Below are positions 1 through 10,003 of a stretch of DNA of 64,000 nt, one piece after another. This DNA comes from Budorcas taxicolor (Eukaryota; Chordata; Mammalia; Artiodactyla; Bovidae). Numbering within the stretch: the stretch's first letter is position 1; every line of letters begins with the position of its first letter. The position numbers were made by a program, and so were the translations under genes. The notes beneath the pieces were generated by a model. That model was not told the origin of the DNA and did not search any database. It saw nothing but the letters and a program-made list of their open reading frames with translations. Location of the stretch: the NCBI RefSeq assembly GCF_023091745.1, contig NC_068926.1:51794001-51858000 (forward strand), written 5' to 3'.

Positions 1-17
1 CCATTTCCTTCTCCAAT
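1..17 (-). mobile_element. Bov-A SINE fragment cut by the window edge
   Basis: The first bases match the reverse complement of the Bov-A segment that reads TTGGAGAAGGAAATGG. The rest lies outside the window. Confidence 0.5.
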
Positions 18-806
18 ACTATACCTGCATCTGAACAATGAAAGCGCTTTGGTTCAACGGGTCACAGTCCACCAAGACCTCCACTGACGCATGTGACAAA
101 CAGTGCCCAGGAACCTCCGGAGTTGCTCGTGTGCCTCTTAATATTTTAAAATATAAGGTGAGAATGATTTATTTAAAATGTCTTTGTGTCCTTCTGACCT
201 CAGAATTACTCTACCTTATGCACACCAGGAGTGGGAACCAAGTGGTAACACCTGGAGGCCTCCCTGCCCGCAGGGTTTGGGTGACACTGGCTAGTGGGAG
301 CTGGAAGCTCTCCCAGAATTTCTAAGGCTCTTGGCGTGTGTGTCTCAGGGCTGCCCTCCCCTGGCCCCAGAATTATTGATGTGTGGTACTTAGTTGTTCT
401 GCCCCACTTCCGTCTGGACACAGCATTTGGCCCTTCCATGAGTTTCTGTAAGAAATCCGCTCAGACTGAGCATCCCAAGACTTCAGGGGGAAGGTCTCTG
501 TGGTCGCGAGGGTCCATACAGGACGGCGTGCAACCAGACACCACCCTCCCCTGCTGGGTCCCTCTCTTCAATTCCCTTCCCAAGTCCACTCTGCATCTTC
601 TCGTGTCAGACTATACTGGGACACTCGAGTTCTTTGCTTTCTCACCACGTGGAGCCAGCCTTCTCCGGGTCCCACCCCAAATGCAGATGTCCAGACCCAT
701 CACAGTGCTCAACAGGACAAAAGGACTCCAGATAACGTGACTCATCTTAATAGGCAACTGGGATTAATAATAATTATCTGTTACATTATAAAGGTTAGGC
801 ACTTCA
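18..806. other. Region downstream of ZNF664, no gene seen
   Basis: Unique-looking sequence. Short overlapping frames exist on both strands but none resembles a protein. Confidence 0.5.
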
Positions 807-1014
807 GGGGCTTTCCAGGTGGCACTGGTGGTGAAGAATCTGCCTGCCAGTGCAGGAGACATAAGAGATGCAGCCTCTATCCCTGGGTCAGGAAGATCCC
901 CTGGAGGAGGGCATGGCAATTGACTCCAGTACTCTTTCCTGGAGAATCCCATGGACAGAGGAGCCTGGCAGGCTACAGGCAAAGAGTCAGACACGACTGA
1001 AGCGACAGCACGCA
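807..1014 (+). mobile_element. Bov-tA SINE
   Basis: Has the tRNA-derived head (GGCTTTCCAGGTGGC), the CTGCCTGCC...TGCAGGAGAC segment and the Bov-A body ending GAGTCAGACACGACTGAAG. Confidence 0.9.
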
Positions 1015-1059
1015 AGTACTTTATATGTGTTTATTTCATTTTCTCAAGTATCTCCCAGG

Positions 1060-1135
1060 TTATTTTCAAAACCATTTTACAAATGAGAAACCTGAGGTTC
1101 AGAGAAGTTAAGCTCAAGGTCACAGAGTAAGGGCC
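1060..1135 (-). repeat. MIR SINE fragment
   Basis: Shows the MIR core in reverse orientation: ATTTTACAAATGAGAAACCTGAG followed by AGAAGTTAAG and AAGGTCACAGAG. Confidence 0.75.
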
Positions 1136-1771
1136 CCATCACCTTCCACTTCCCCACCCCTCTTCATCTCAATCTGTGTACCAACTCGGCAATACAACTT
1201 ATACTGATAACCTGCTTCCTGCCCTGTGATTGTATCAACCTCTTTCTCACCTCTTCTTCAGGGTTTGATTTCACCACTGAGTATTTTTTCTATCTTCTGA
1301 TATTTGCTTTCACTTATTATTTTCAAATTGCTGAGGGTAACAGCAGGTTGTACAGAAAACATTGCTTAATAATTTAAATTTGCGGGAATAACTGAACCAA
1401 GCGTTGGAAGGCCCCTGGGAAGGCATCAGGAAACTGGGAAGTGAGCCGTGACTTCTCGCTCTCATACCTGAACCCCCAGCAGGCACAGGAGTAACTTGAT
1501 GGGTGAACGTGAGTGGAAGTGTGACCTCTCTGCCCCACCCCACTCACACTGAAAGGGTTGTCTGGATTACTTCTGCCTCAACCAGAACTGGAGCATAGAC
1601 TCACCCCAAGAGGCAGATGGATGCCAGACCCACTATTAGAGACTGTGGCTCAGGTCTGGGCCACCTCTTAGCTGAGAGGTGTCAGGCCTTAGCAGAGGGG
1701 GGTGACAGCCATCAAGGGCCACAGCAGAGCTTGCAAAGTGAAACAGAAGCCTATGGGCAGCATGCAGGTAA
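1136..1771. other. Intergenic or 3' flank, no gene seen
   Basis: Unique-looking sequence without a recognisable repeat or coding frame. Confidence 0.45.
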
Positions 1772-1889
1772 CTGTTTAGTCGCTCAGTCGTGTCCAGCTC
1801 TTTGCGACCCCATGGACGTATAGCCCGCCAGGCTCCTCTGGCCATGGGAGTTCTTAGGCAAGAATACTGGAGTGGGCTGCCATTTCCTT
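1772..1889 (-). mobile_element. Bov-A SINE, 5'-truncated
   Basis: Reverse-strand Bov-A body: GTTTAGTCGCTCAGTCGTGTCC through GGCAAGAATACTGGAGTGGG. Confidence 0.88.
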
Positions 1890-2272
1890 AATACAAATAC
1901 CAAAATGGGTCACACAGGAAACGTGAATTAATTGCTAACCTTTAAAAATAATTAAATTTTTAGTAAAAATCTGGATTGTTGGTTTTTCCTTAAAAGAGCA
2001 GACCATGCGGGACCCTGAGGCCTGATTTCCATGATGGAAACCAACAGCTACCGCTGAGCAGGCCATCCTCTCCGGAGGGTGGGCTTTCTCCAGTCTGCCA
2101 AAGACCTCATGATTCCTTGGTCAACTGCTTGTCCCCTGGGCAGGGCGTCCTCACATCTTGGTTTGCTGGGATGGTCCCCGTTTAGGCTTGTTGTTCATGT
2201 TTGAGTATTAACAGCAACCTCTTCACTATATCATACGGTCACCTAGATGTAATGCGCAAGCCCACTCCACCA

Positions 2273-2296
2273 TACACACACACACACACACACACA
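2273..2296. repeat. (CA)n microsatellite
   Basis: An uninterrupted CA dinucleotide run of about 12 units, followed by imperfect CAGA units. Confidence 0.9.
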
Positions 2297-2361
2297 GACA
2301 GACACTCCCCCCCAAATCCATACCACTGTAGGTCAAGCACAGAACCCTGTTATAAAGTGAT

Positions 2362-2367
2362 TTTATT
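2362..2367 (-). promoter_or_regulatory. Candidate ZNF664 polyadenylation signal
   Basis: AATAAA reads on the minus strand about 2.46 kb past the ZNF664 stop. Within about 65-90 nt downstream in the transcript direction lies a long TG run (the + strand CA repeat at 2273-2296), which would supply a GU-rich downstream element. It would give a 3' UTR near 2.5 kb. Other hexamers exist (for example at 1030-1035), so this is a candidate only. Confidence 0.3.
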
Positions 2368-2554
2368 AAATTGATTTGGACATACTGTAGGTCAAATAAT
2401 ATTTTCCAAAGGTAACAATTATGGGCTTTAAAGCTCGACATAAAATTAGTAGCTTCAAAAGTGTTAGTCATATTCCCCAGCAACAGCATGATAAAATAAT
2501 TCAACTATGTAGAAATATAGAACTCTAGGACTAGCTGGAAACTCGGAAATCATT

Positions 2555-2665
2555 TAGCCTAATGTCCTCATTTTGTATGTGAGAAAACTAGACTCAAAGA
2601 TTAAGCGATTTTGCCCAAGCTCACATACCTAATACTAATAAAGCTAGAAATCAAACCAATTTTCC
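2555..2665 (-). repeat. MIR SINE fragment
   Basis: Eroded reverse MIR: CATTTTGTATGTGAGAAAACTAG, a degraded TTGCCCAAGCTCACA segment, and a GAAATCAAACC end. Confidence 0.65.
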
Positions 2666-2794
2666 CTAAAACTAAAAATTCTATCGGTGATATTTCAACT
2701 GGCTCACTATCAACTAAAAGTCTAGGCTTTTCTCTAATGCTCCACACTACTGTGACATGAAAGAGGGTTAAGACACTACAGTAAATCGTAGTCG

Positions 2795-2935
2795 AGGAAT
2801 TCAGGTCTGGAAGGGGCTTTATCAAATAACTAAGCCAGCCCTCTCTTCGCAAAAAGGAGGAAAATTATGTGAAGTGACTTCCCAAAGGCTTGTTAACAGA
2901 GCTATCCAGATGAAAATTCAGATGTTAACACATGT
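2795..2935 (-). repeat. Probable MIR-like fragment
   Basis: Weak reverse MIR signature (GGAGGAAAATTATGTGAAGTGACTTCCC). Strongly diverged. Confidence 0.35.
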
Positions 2936-3639
2936 ACCCCCCCCCAAATCCCATCTTCTACCTTCACCCACTCAGTTATGTGCCCCTTTTAAATCTCCTT
3001 TATGCGCTGAGGTTTTAGTTATACAAAAACCCCTTCCAGTCAAACAGAAGAAATTAATTCAAATATGAAGAGAAAATCAAGCTTTGTTTCGTATTTCGGT
3101 GACTATTTCGGGTAGTTCATTTTCCAACCTCTCAAGACAGTGGACAGACACTGCTCACCTGATCACCCAGTTCAGAGCTTTCAAAAAGCCTTAATTTCCC
3201 CCAAAGACTTCCTGAGCAAAAAGGACTACATGTGGGAAATCAACGAAAACAGGAATGAGGAGAGAAACAAAGTTCAAACTTAGTTGCTTTTTGTTGTCAT
3301 TGGGGACTTTTGGTCTTCTAAACATTCCTGGAGTTCCTCCACATGAGTTTTTAATATCAATGTAGCCAAAAAAAAAAAAAAAAAGGGCCTATAAACTTCA
3401 GGATACTGAGGGTTCAGCATCTCCCCCACCCCGCTGCTCACTACACTCACCGCAGGGCAGCGCCTTCTGCTCCGCCCACTGCGCACCGCAGGGCCGCCCC
3501 ACCTGCGAAAGCTGGGCACCTGTGCTCCACAGCCTTCCCGCACCGCCCTCGCCCGCACAAAGGCCTCCCTGACCGCTATCTACCGCCGCCCCCCACCCCC
3601 ACCCCCACCCCCCACCGCTCTAAATCACCACCCTAGGTT
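2936..3639. other. ZNF664 3' flank with low-complexity tracts, no gene seen
   Basis: Contains an A run near 3368-3384 and C-rich (CACCCC)n sequence at about 3585-3617. A GC-rich patch (3430-3560) is too short to call a CpG island. Confidence 0.5.
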
Positions 3640-3832
3640 ATTTTCTCCATAGCACTTAAATCACTATCTCACACTACGTTATTTGTTTACTTGCTTATCA
3701 TCTGTCTCCTCCACCAGAAGTCAACTCCACGCGAGTAGGGCCCCTGTCTGTCTTACTCAGTGGTATCCCCCGCAAGGGGCACAGTGCCTGGCACATAGGA
3801 GGTGTTCAATAAATATTTGTCCAATGAATGAA
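3640..3832 (+). repeat. L2 LINE 3' end
   Basis: Carries the L2 3' signature: TTTGTTTACTTG...TCTGTCTCC, then AGTGCCTGGCACATAGGAGG and TTCAATAAATATTTG, ending in a (GAAT)n-like tail. Confidence 0.75.
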
Positions 3833-4830
3833 GAAAGAAAAGGAGAGGTTAACAGAGACTTTCCTGCCTACAAAGGAACGGATATGTAATCCTACACATT
3901 ATTGCCCAAAATTACAGAAACAGAAACTATTATTAGGGACGCCTCCTACCATCCGCTTTTCCTATAGGAAAGTGGCTCCACGTGTTACTAAAGGAGCCCC
4001 AGAGGGCAGTTCTGGATGGAGAAAAATCCTAACTCCGCTCACTTCCTCCTCCCTATTTACATTCAGCTATTGTCCCCCCCCAAAAAAACAAAAAAATATT
4101 CAAGTTAAAAATATGTGATATAGCCACTAGAAAATTAAGTCTAACAGTGACACAGTGATTAGCAGAATTCACAAAATTAAAGTTCAAGGGCGTGTATGCT
4201 GGCCAATGATTTTCTCTGATAGGCAAAGTGGCCATCATGAGTCACCTAAAACCTAAAATGAAATTTGATGCCATCTAGGAAGGGGTGGATATTTATGGGC
4301 ATTTGGAGGATACACGGGTAAAGTGAGTGCAGATGCAATGGGATACATGGACAGATATGGAGAGGCTAAACCAAGTGGTAACCTCTGAAGTGCCAGAACA
4401 CTACTTGGTGGGAGCTGGCCGTTTTCAGATGGATTCACCTGGGATCAAGAGAAGGAAGATCGTGTTCCTGAAATGGGGCAGTATCTGGGCTAACTTTTAG
4501 GTTAAGTGTAGACAGAAGGTGACTTGGGAGGCTGTGCAACCACCATGGTTTCCTGTGTATTCCACCAGAATCCCAGGAAATGCACACCCACGACTGGGAC
4601 CTCACAGCCTGCCCTGGGCACACACTCACAGGAGCTCCAGATTCACAAGTTGTGCAACACACTTGGCATGAATCCAAAAACTCACCCTCACACATGCCTC
4701 CTGGAAAACAATGTTCTGCTGGGTCCTGCTGTAAAAATTTCTTGGATCAATGTAGGTATTTACAGGGTTTTTCCTTCCTAGTGGCACTTATGGGTTTTAA
4801 GAATTTTTTTTTAACTCTTAGCAAAACACT
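3833..4830. other. Proximal 3' UTR of ZNF664 (inferred)
   Basis: Unique sequence directly after the ZNF664 stop codon on the minus strand, so it should be transcribed as 3' UTR. No other coding frame was seen. Confidence 0.45.
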
Positions 4831-5616
4831 TTATATAACTGATATTTTGAGATGGTTTCTCTCCTTTGTGTGCACTCTCTGGTGGATGCAGAGGCTGGTG
4901 CTCTGACTGAAGGCCTTCCCACACTCATCGCACTTAAAAGGTTTTTCCCCTGTGTGCACTCTCTGATGGATGCAGAGGCTGGAGCTCTGGCTGAAGGCCT
5001 TCCCACACCCACAGCACCTATAGGGCTTCTCCCCCGTGTGCACTCTCTGATGGATGCAGAGGCTGGAGCTCTGGCTGAAGGCCTTCCCACACTCATAGCA
5101 TTTATAGGGCTTCTCTCCTGTGTGGACTCTCTGATGCATGCAGAGGCTGGAAGTGTGCCTGAAGGCCTTCCCACACTCTTCACATTTAAAGGGCTTCTCT
5201 CCGGTGTGCACTCTCTGATGCATGCAGAGGTTTGAACTATTGCTAAAGCCCCTTCCACACTCACTACAGACATAGGGTTTCTCACCTGTATGAACTCTCA
5301 TGTGAATCTGCAGGTGTGAGCTCCAATTGAAGGCTTTGCCACACTCGTAACACTTATAGGGCTTCTCCACTGTGTGGATTTTCTTATGTCTGTTAAGTTT
5401 GGTCGTAGTACTAAAATCCTTACCGCAATCATCACATTTATAGACCTTCTCTCCTGTGTGGTCTCGCCAATGAATATGAAGTTCTGATATATGAAAGAAA
5501 CCCTTGTCACACTTGTCACATTTATGGGGCTTCTCAGCAGTGTGAATTTTCTGATGCATAAAAAGATCTGCTCTCTCAGAGAAAAACTCCCTGCACATGG
5601 GGCACTTGTAGATCAT
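4831..5616 (-). CDS. ZNF664: C2H2 zinc-finger protein, ZNF664 orthologue
   Basis: This is an uninterrupted 261-codon frame ending in TAA. It consists almost entirely of nine C2H2 fingers on a strict 28-residue period (first Cys at residues 5, 33, 61, 89, 117, 145, 173, 201 and 229), plus a 12-residue tail ending KISVI. All nine CX2CX12HX3H sets are complete. Linkers 4-8 are canonical TGEKP(Y/F), while linkers 1-3 are variant (TAEKPHK, TGEKVYK, TVEKPYK). There is no KRAB, SCAN or BTB domain in this exon. Length and finger order match mammalian ZNF664 (ZFOC1) as I recall it. It is presumably a nuclear DNA-binding protein; its target is unknown. The start was chosen because it gives the family length and has A at -3; an in-frame ATG 26 codons upstream (5692-5694) has a weaker context and is the alternative. 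The coding exon lies about 31 kb from its CpG-island promoter, as in human. Confidence 0.93.
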   Translation of the reverse strand: MIYKCPMCREFFSERADLFMHQKIHTAEKPHKCDKCDKGFFHISELHIHWRDHTGEKVYKCDDCGKDFSTTTKLNRHKKIHTVEKPYKCYECGKAFNWSSHLQIHMRVHTGEKPYVCSECGRGFSNSSNLCMHQRVHTGEKPFKCEECGKAFRHTSSLCMHQRVHTGEKPYKCYECGKAFSQSSSLCIHQRVHTGEKPYRCCGCGKAFSQSSSLCIHQRVHTGEKPFKCDECGKAFSQSTSLCIHQRVHTKERNHLKISVI

Positions 5617-5690
5617 GGTTCCTATTTGGTATCGTGATTTAGAGATTTCCTTACAAAGACTACAGTTACAGGCGGCTGTCTCAGAGTCTC

Positions 5691-5702
5691 TCATTTGGCC
5701 AT
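5691..5702 (-). promoter_or_regulatory. Four-codon upstream ORF (Met-Ala-Lys-stop) with perfect Kozak context
   Basis: On the minus strand the ATG at 5702-5700 sits in GCCACCATGG, the full vertebrate Kozak consensus, and is followed by GCC AAA TGA. The TGA overlaps the in-frame upstream ATG of the ZNF664 frame (5694-5692) as ATGA. The main ATG at 5616 lies 75 nt after the stop. An in-frame TGA eight codons before 5694 closes the longer frame, so the coding frame cannot extend beyond 5694. If this stretch is in the mRNA, most scanning ribosomes should initiate here and ZNF664 would depend on reinitiation or leaky scanning. Whether it is transcribed depends on the splice acceptor, which I could not fix. 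Confidence 0.55.
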
Positions 5703-5989
5703 GGTGGCGTTTATCTCAAGCTGGCTCTATGCGGGAGGTCTGAGGTCGGCCTAAGCTTTTCCCTGCCTGTCTTTCTATGGAAGGTTTCTTCCTGCATAGT
5801 GTTCCTCACTCAGTATTATTACTGATTATAAAGTGACATGTATATCCACATCAACTCTGGAACTCATTAACACAGCACTTTCTTTTAGATCCTGAGCTGT
5901 CAACATTCCAAGAGGCTGCCAGGGTGCAAACCTTTGTGCTTTTAAGCCCCTGGAATCTTCCTCTTGCAGAATAATCTCGTTCGTCTCAC

Positions 5990-6203
5990 TTGCAGGGAAA
6001 GGCCTGCCCAGTGTCCCCTGCGGCCGAGGGCGCAGTCCTGCGTGCTGGCCTCGGTCCCCGGGAGCCTCCCCTTGCAGAGGCACTATGACATCCTGCTTCC
6101 TTCGCATCAGACAGGAGCCTCCCAGGAAGCAAGCACCGCGGGTCCAGGCGTGTCAACCCTTCCTTGTGAGGTCTCCCTGCACAGCTGTTGCTCTGGCGGT
6201 CTC
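5990..6203 (-). other. ZNF664: Candidate ZNF664 5'-UTR exon or 5' part of the terminal exon
   Basis: On the minus strand a pyrimidine-rich stretch ending TTTCTGTTACAG abuts position 6203, a good 3' splice site. A donor-like CAA|GTGAGA occurs at 5990|5989. They could bound a 214-nt non-coding exon; alternatively the terminal exon runs straight from 6203 to the coding frame. A second acceptor-like sequence (TTCTCTTCTTCAG) ends at 6372. The choice cannot be made without transcript data. Confidence 0.3.
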
Positions 6204-6374
6204 CTGTAACAGAAACGTAAACACATACACTGAAAATGCCTTTCTCGTCCAGAAAATTGCCATGGATTCTATAATTAATTTCCAATAAGCAAGACAGTGG
6301 TGACACAGACCTTCTGTGATCTTGAGGAAGGAGCTCTCTCTTCCAGAGATGTGTCTCTTGGATTTGCAGGTCTG

Positions 6375-6674
6375 AAGAAGAGAATATGTAGATATCATGC
6401 TCCCATTCACAGTCCACGCACATAATCCAATTACAACCACTGACTGTAATTAAGCAACACCAAGGGCTAATATTATTGAAAAAGAGAAGAAATCCTCAGA
6501 AGACCTACATGTGAGTATGAGAAGCAGCTGTCTACACAAAGGAGCAATAAGGAAAACTCCCTCCACTTGGAACCTCAGAAGGAACAATGCTGCTGCTTCT
6601 GGAGCTGAAACACAATACTGAGGAGCCCTCCAATCCAGAGAAAGTAAATATATGACATGTCGGCATCAAGAGTC
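6375..6674. other. ZNF664 intron, no feature seen
   Basis: Unique-looking sequence between the candidate splice acceptors and an L2 copy. Confidence 0.4.
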
Positions 6675-7025
6675 ATTCCCTCGCTTAACTGTCCCAATGG
6701 TTTCCTGATGTTCTTAGAATCCCAATTCTTAACCTAAAACCCAAGGTCCTGCACGGCCCTGCCCCCACCTGCTCTAACTTCACACACGGCTGGGTGTGTC
6801 AGCTGCCTCTCTCTCCTCTTCCTCAAGAAGGCTCCTGGCTAAGACTCTATTTAAGTCTCTTATTTGATTCCTTCAGAGTACAGTGAACTTGTAATTATCT
6901 AATTGTTCCTTGCTTTTTGTTCTGTCTCCTGTGCTAGAAAGTAAACACCAGGAGGGAGGAACTTAATATGTTGCTCACTTACATTCTGGCCAAGCAGGTG
7001 TTCAATGGATACCTACTGGATGCAT
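6675..7025 (+). repeat. L2 LINE fragment
   Basis: Diverged L2 layout: CCCAAGGTCCTGCACGGCCC, CCCCACCTGCTCTAAC, then TCTGTCTCCTGTGCTAG and GGCCAAGCAGGTGTTCAATGG. Confidence 0.65.
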
Positions 7026-7388
7026 CCACAGGGTACTTAATGACATCTCCTCTCTCCCGCAGATATGTCCTGCTTCATTCTGGTACAGCAGGTAAAGGTA
7101 TATTTTCCACTGCCTTATTACCAGACTTTTGATAACTAACACGGGACAAAATATACACCAAACAGACACAGAAGAAAATCCCCAAGTACTCAATCTGAAA
7201 TCTTTTGAGGTTTAGGATGCCTTAGCTACATTTTCATGTCCTGTATTATGCTCAGCAAGTGATACTTCAGTTACTTAGTTAATGAAATAAACAGATCTTA
7301 GAATAACATTCTCAATACTATGCTCAATACAAAGACAGGGTACACAAGGGCTTGAGGAGGTTTCTTTAACATTAAAATCACAAAATAA

Positions 7389-7519
7389 GGGGACCTCCCC
7401 GGTGGTCCAGCAGTTACGATTCCAAGCTTCCAATGCAAGGGATGCAGGTTCAGTCCCTGGTCGGGGAACAAAGATCCTACGTGCCAAGCGGCATGGCCCA
7501 AAAAAGAAAAAAAAAATGC
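7389..7519 (+). mobile_element. CHR-type SINE with 8-bp TSD
   Basis: CHR head CTCCCCGGTGGTCCAGCAG, the TTCCAATGCAAGGG region, GTTCAGTCCCTGGTCGGGG and an A-rich tail. The direct repeat CAAAATAA flanks it at 7381-7388 and 7520-7527. Confidence 0.85.
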
Positions 7520-7836
7520 AAAATAAACAGTACTGTTTCCAGATGGAAGTGTCAGAATAATGTAATTCATCTAAACAACCAAGGTTTCAGCAAAAGAAAA
7601 TATAATCAGTGTGTGAAAAATTATATATGCATCTATCTATCCCAAGATATACTGGCAAAATAGGAGATGGGCAGTTTATTCACTCATGCGGTACCTGTCA
7701 CAGCAAAACTGCAGGCAGCCCAAGGCCCACCCACTGGGGAGGGCTTAAACCAACTATGGGGCTTCCTTACAGGGAACTACTGCTCAGCCATCAAAACGAG
7801 GGAATGGGGACGAGCACGATGTACTGACACAAGTAA
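7520..7836. other. ZNF664 intron, no gene seen
   Basis: No recognisable repeat or coding frame. Confidence 0.4.
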
Positions 7837-7843
7837 GCCCAGG

Positions 7844-7977
7844 GGCTGGTGCTGGTGGTTTAGTTGCTAAGTCGTGTCCAACTCTTGTGACCCCATGAAC
7901 TGTAGCCTGCCAGGCTCCTCTGTCCATGGGATTCTATAGGCAAGAATACTGGAGTGGGTTGGCATTCCCTTCTCCAG
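7844..7977 (-). mobile_element. Bov-A SINE with 7-bp TSD
   Basis: Reverse Bov-A body from GTTTAGTTGCTAAGTCGTG to GGCATTCCCTTCTCC. GCCCAGG repeats at 7837-7843 and 7978-7984. Confidence 0.85.
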
Positions 7978-8130
7978 GCCCAGGTAATATTATCTAGGAA
8001 AAACAAAACAAGGCACAGATTAATATATCCAACCTGCTAACTTTTGTGCAAAAAAGGCGGGGAATGTGAATTATTTACATATATCTTTGTGATGTATAAA
8101 AGTAAACATGGAGAAAGAATACAAAACGAA

Positions 8131-8405
8131 CTTTTTATTGAAGTATAATTTACAATGTTCTGTTAGTTTCAGGTGTACAACAAGTGATTCTGTTATACAT
8201 TTAGATATATATTCCTTTTCAGATTATGGTTATTGCAAGATATTGAGTATAGTTCCTTGTGCTTGAGTTGAGTAGGTCCTTGCTGTTTTCTATTTTATAT
8301 GTAGTAGCGTGCATATGTTAATCCCAAATGCCTATTTTATCTCCTCCACTTATCCTGCTTGGTAACAGTTAAGTTTGTTTTCTATATCTGAAAGTCTGTT
8401 TTTGT
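8131..8405 (-). repeat. L1 3'-UTR fragment
   Basis: Antisense of the common L1 3' UTR: TTTTTATTGAAGTATAATTT, GTTAGTTTCAGGTGTACAAC, TATTGAGTATAGTTCC and a GTTTGTTTTCTATATCTG end. Confidence 0.8.
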
Positions 8406-9660
8406 TTAATACAAAATGAATTTAAACAGGAAGAAGAAGAAAAGGATGAAGTAAAATTTCTCTGAATGTAACATTATGTTGTTTTGGCTTTGGAAACACA
8501 TGTTTATATATTCAAAAAATGAAATTAAATAAACAAGAAAAGCAGTTCCTAAAATTTTAAAACAAAACGAAGAAAATGAACCTTAACTTTCCTGTTATCC
8601 ACAAAAAACTTTTAAGTACAAGAGACTGGATGTCCATACTTGGAGGGAAATTCTGTTGATAAATAAAGCTGCAAAGAACTTAAACTTCTTTCATAGTTTA
8701 ACTGAGTTATAACAAATGTATGTTCATTAAGTAGGATAATGCAAATAACTCATTATGGTAATGTTGTTGGGAACCAAGATTCAAAGCGAAAGAAGTGAGA
8801 TACTGACATAAAATCAAAATTAAGGAAAAAAATCTTATAATGTAAAATTTGATTTAGAAATATCTGTTTGAATTCATGTTTCCCTTCCTCTTTTTTTTTT
8901 TTTTTTTCAGGGTATCCACCAAAAAGGCCTGTCAACAATGATAACCAACAGCAGTGGTCCCTTCTCTTATGGAACCTTCTCCAGCAAATGGCACAGGGAT
9001 CTTTGCAGAGTGGCTGGTCTCAAGGCCAGAGCAGCACTTTACACAGTGAGCCTTGGGACACCTTGTTACGCCAGAATGTGAGGAGTCATGCCAAAGAACA
9101 CAGATGCCGACTTATGAATAGACTCCCACTGGCCAAAACTGGGACAACTGAGCGTCAGAAGGAATGATGAATGTGATCCATTGAAACACACCAAATATAC
9201 AAAATCCCTGAATTCACAGTGACGACAAGGGGTGGGGAGGCATGGAGAGAGAAAGAGGGACAGACAGAGACAGAGAGACAGACTCAAGGCACTAGACTAA
9301 ACTGAAAGTTACAGAATACCAACTTTTACCTTTTTTGAAACTTGGCAATTAAAAGGAAAGAATGTCTTCCTCTATAAACTCTTTCAAGAGAATGCAACAA
9401 GCCAGCTAGTAAATGTGCAACTGTAACGAAATGAATGATTCAGACCATGGCAAGAAATGGGCAAAAACATCAGATGAAAGACTGATCAAGAACTTCTTAT
9501 ACTTTTGAGGATCCCACTATCAACCCCGGACCCCCTTATCATGTCAACATACTCCAAGAGGAGCAAGTACACCCCCTGCCTCCTGGCCTGATGCCACAGG
9601 AACCACACGGCGTCACCTGAAACATTCTTGCCAAACACGCCTCTTGGACTCCTTTTTATT
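8406..9660. other. ZNF664 intron, AT-rich, no gene seen
   Basis: AT-rich sequence with a T run at about 8891-8908. A 99-codon frame spans 8868-9167 but has no recognisable homology. Confidence 0.4.
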
Positions 9661-9758
9661 TGAGGGAACTAGGAGGGACGGCTAGGGAACTACCAGGATG
9701 GATAGGGAACTATCCAGGTAGTTGCTACCAGGATAGCAGCAATCACCTGCTGCTATCC
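9661..9758. repeat. Cluster of direct and inverted repeats with a perfect 11-bp hairpin
   Basis: GGGAACTA recurs at 9664, 9685 and 9705. GGAACTACCAGGAT (9686-9699) pairs imperfectly with 9712-9725. GGATAGCAGCA (9731-9741) pairs perfectly with TGCTGCTATCC (9748-9758) across a 6-nt loop. Confidence 0.7.
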
Positions 9759-9866
9759 CACAGCAGGCTAGGGATACAAGCAGAAAAATAACAATGTGAG
9801 CCAGTCCACAGGACAACTGCCCATTTCTGCAACAAGTAAATGGTGTGGAAAAGGTTGGAGGGGAGG

Positions 9867-10003
9867 GTGGACTTCCCTGATGGTCTAGTGGTTAAGACTC
9901 TGCACTTCCAATGCAGGGGGCTTGGGTTTGACCCCTGATCAGAGTAAGATCCCACATGCTACATGCCACAGCCAAAAAAAAAAAAAAAAAACAAGAAAAA
10001 AAA
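9867..10003 (+). mobile_element. CHR-type SINE
   Basis: ACTTCCCTGATGGTCTAG head, CTTCCAATGCAGGGGG region, and a long A tail. GTTGGAGGGGAGG before it and GTTGAGGTGGG after it may be a diverged TSD. Confidence 0.85.

Noticed and set aside
4852..5235. 127-codon plus-strand frame opposite ZNF664
   Set aside because: It repeats every 28 codons because it is the antisense of the 84-bp zinc-finger units. It has no independent support.
5826..6423. Minus-strand frames upstream of ZNF664 as a KRAB or SCAN exon
   Set aside because: None of the residues match KRAB or SCAN signatures, the frames are interrupted, and ZNF664 as I recall it has no such domain.
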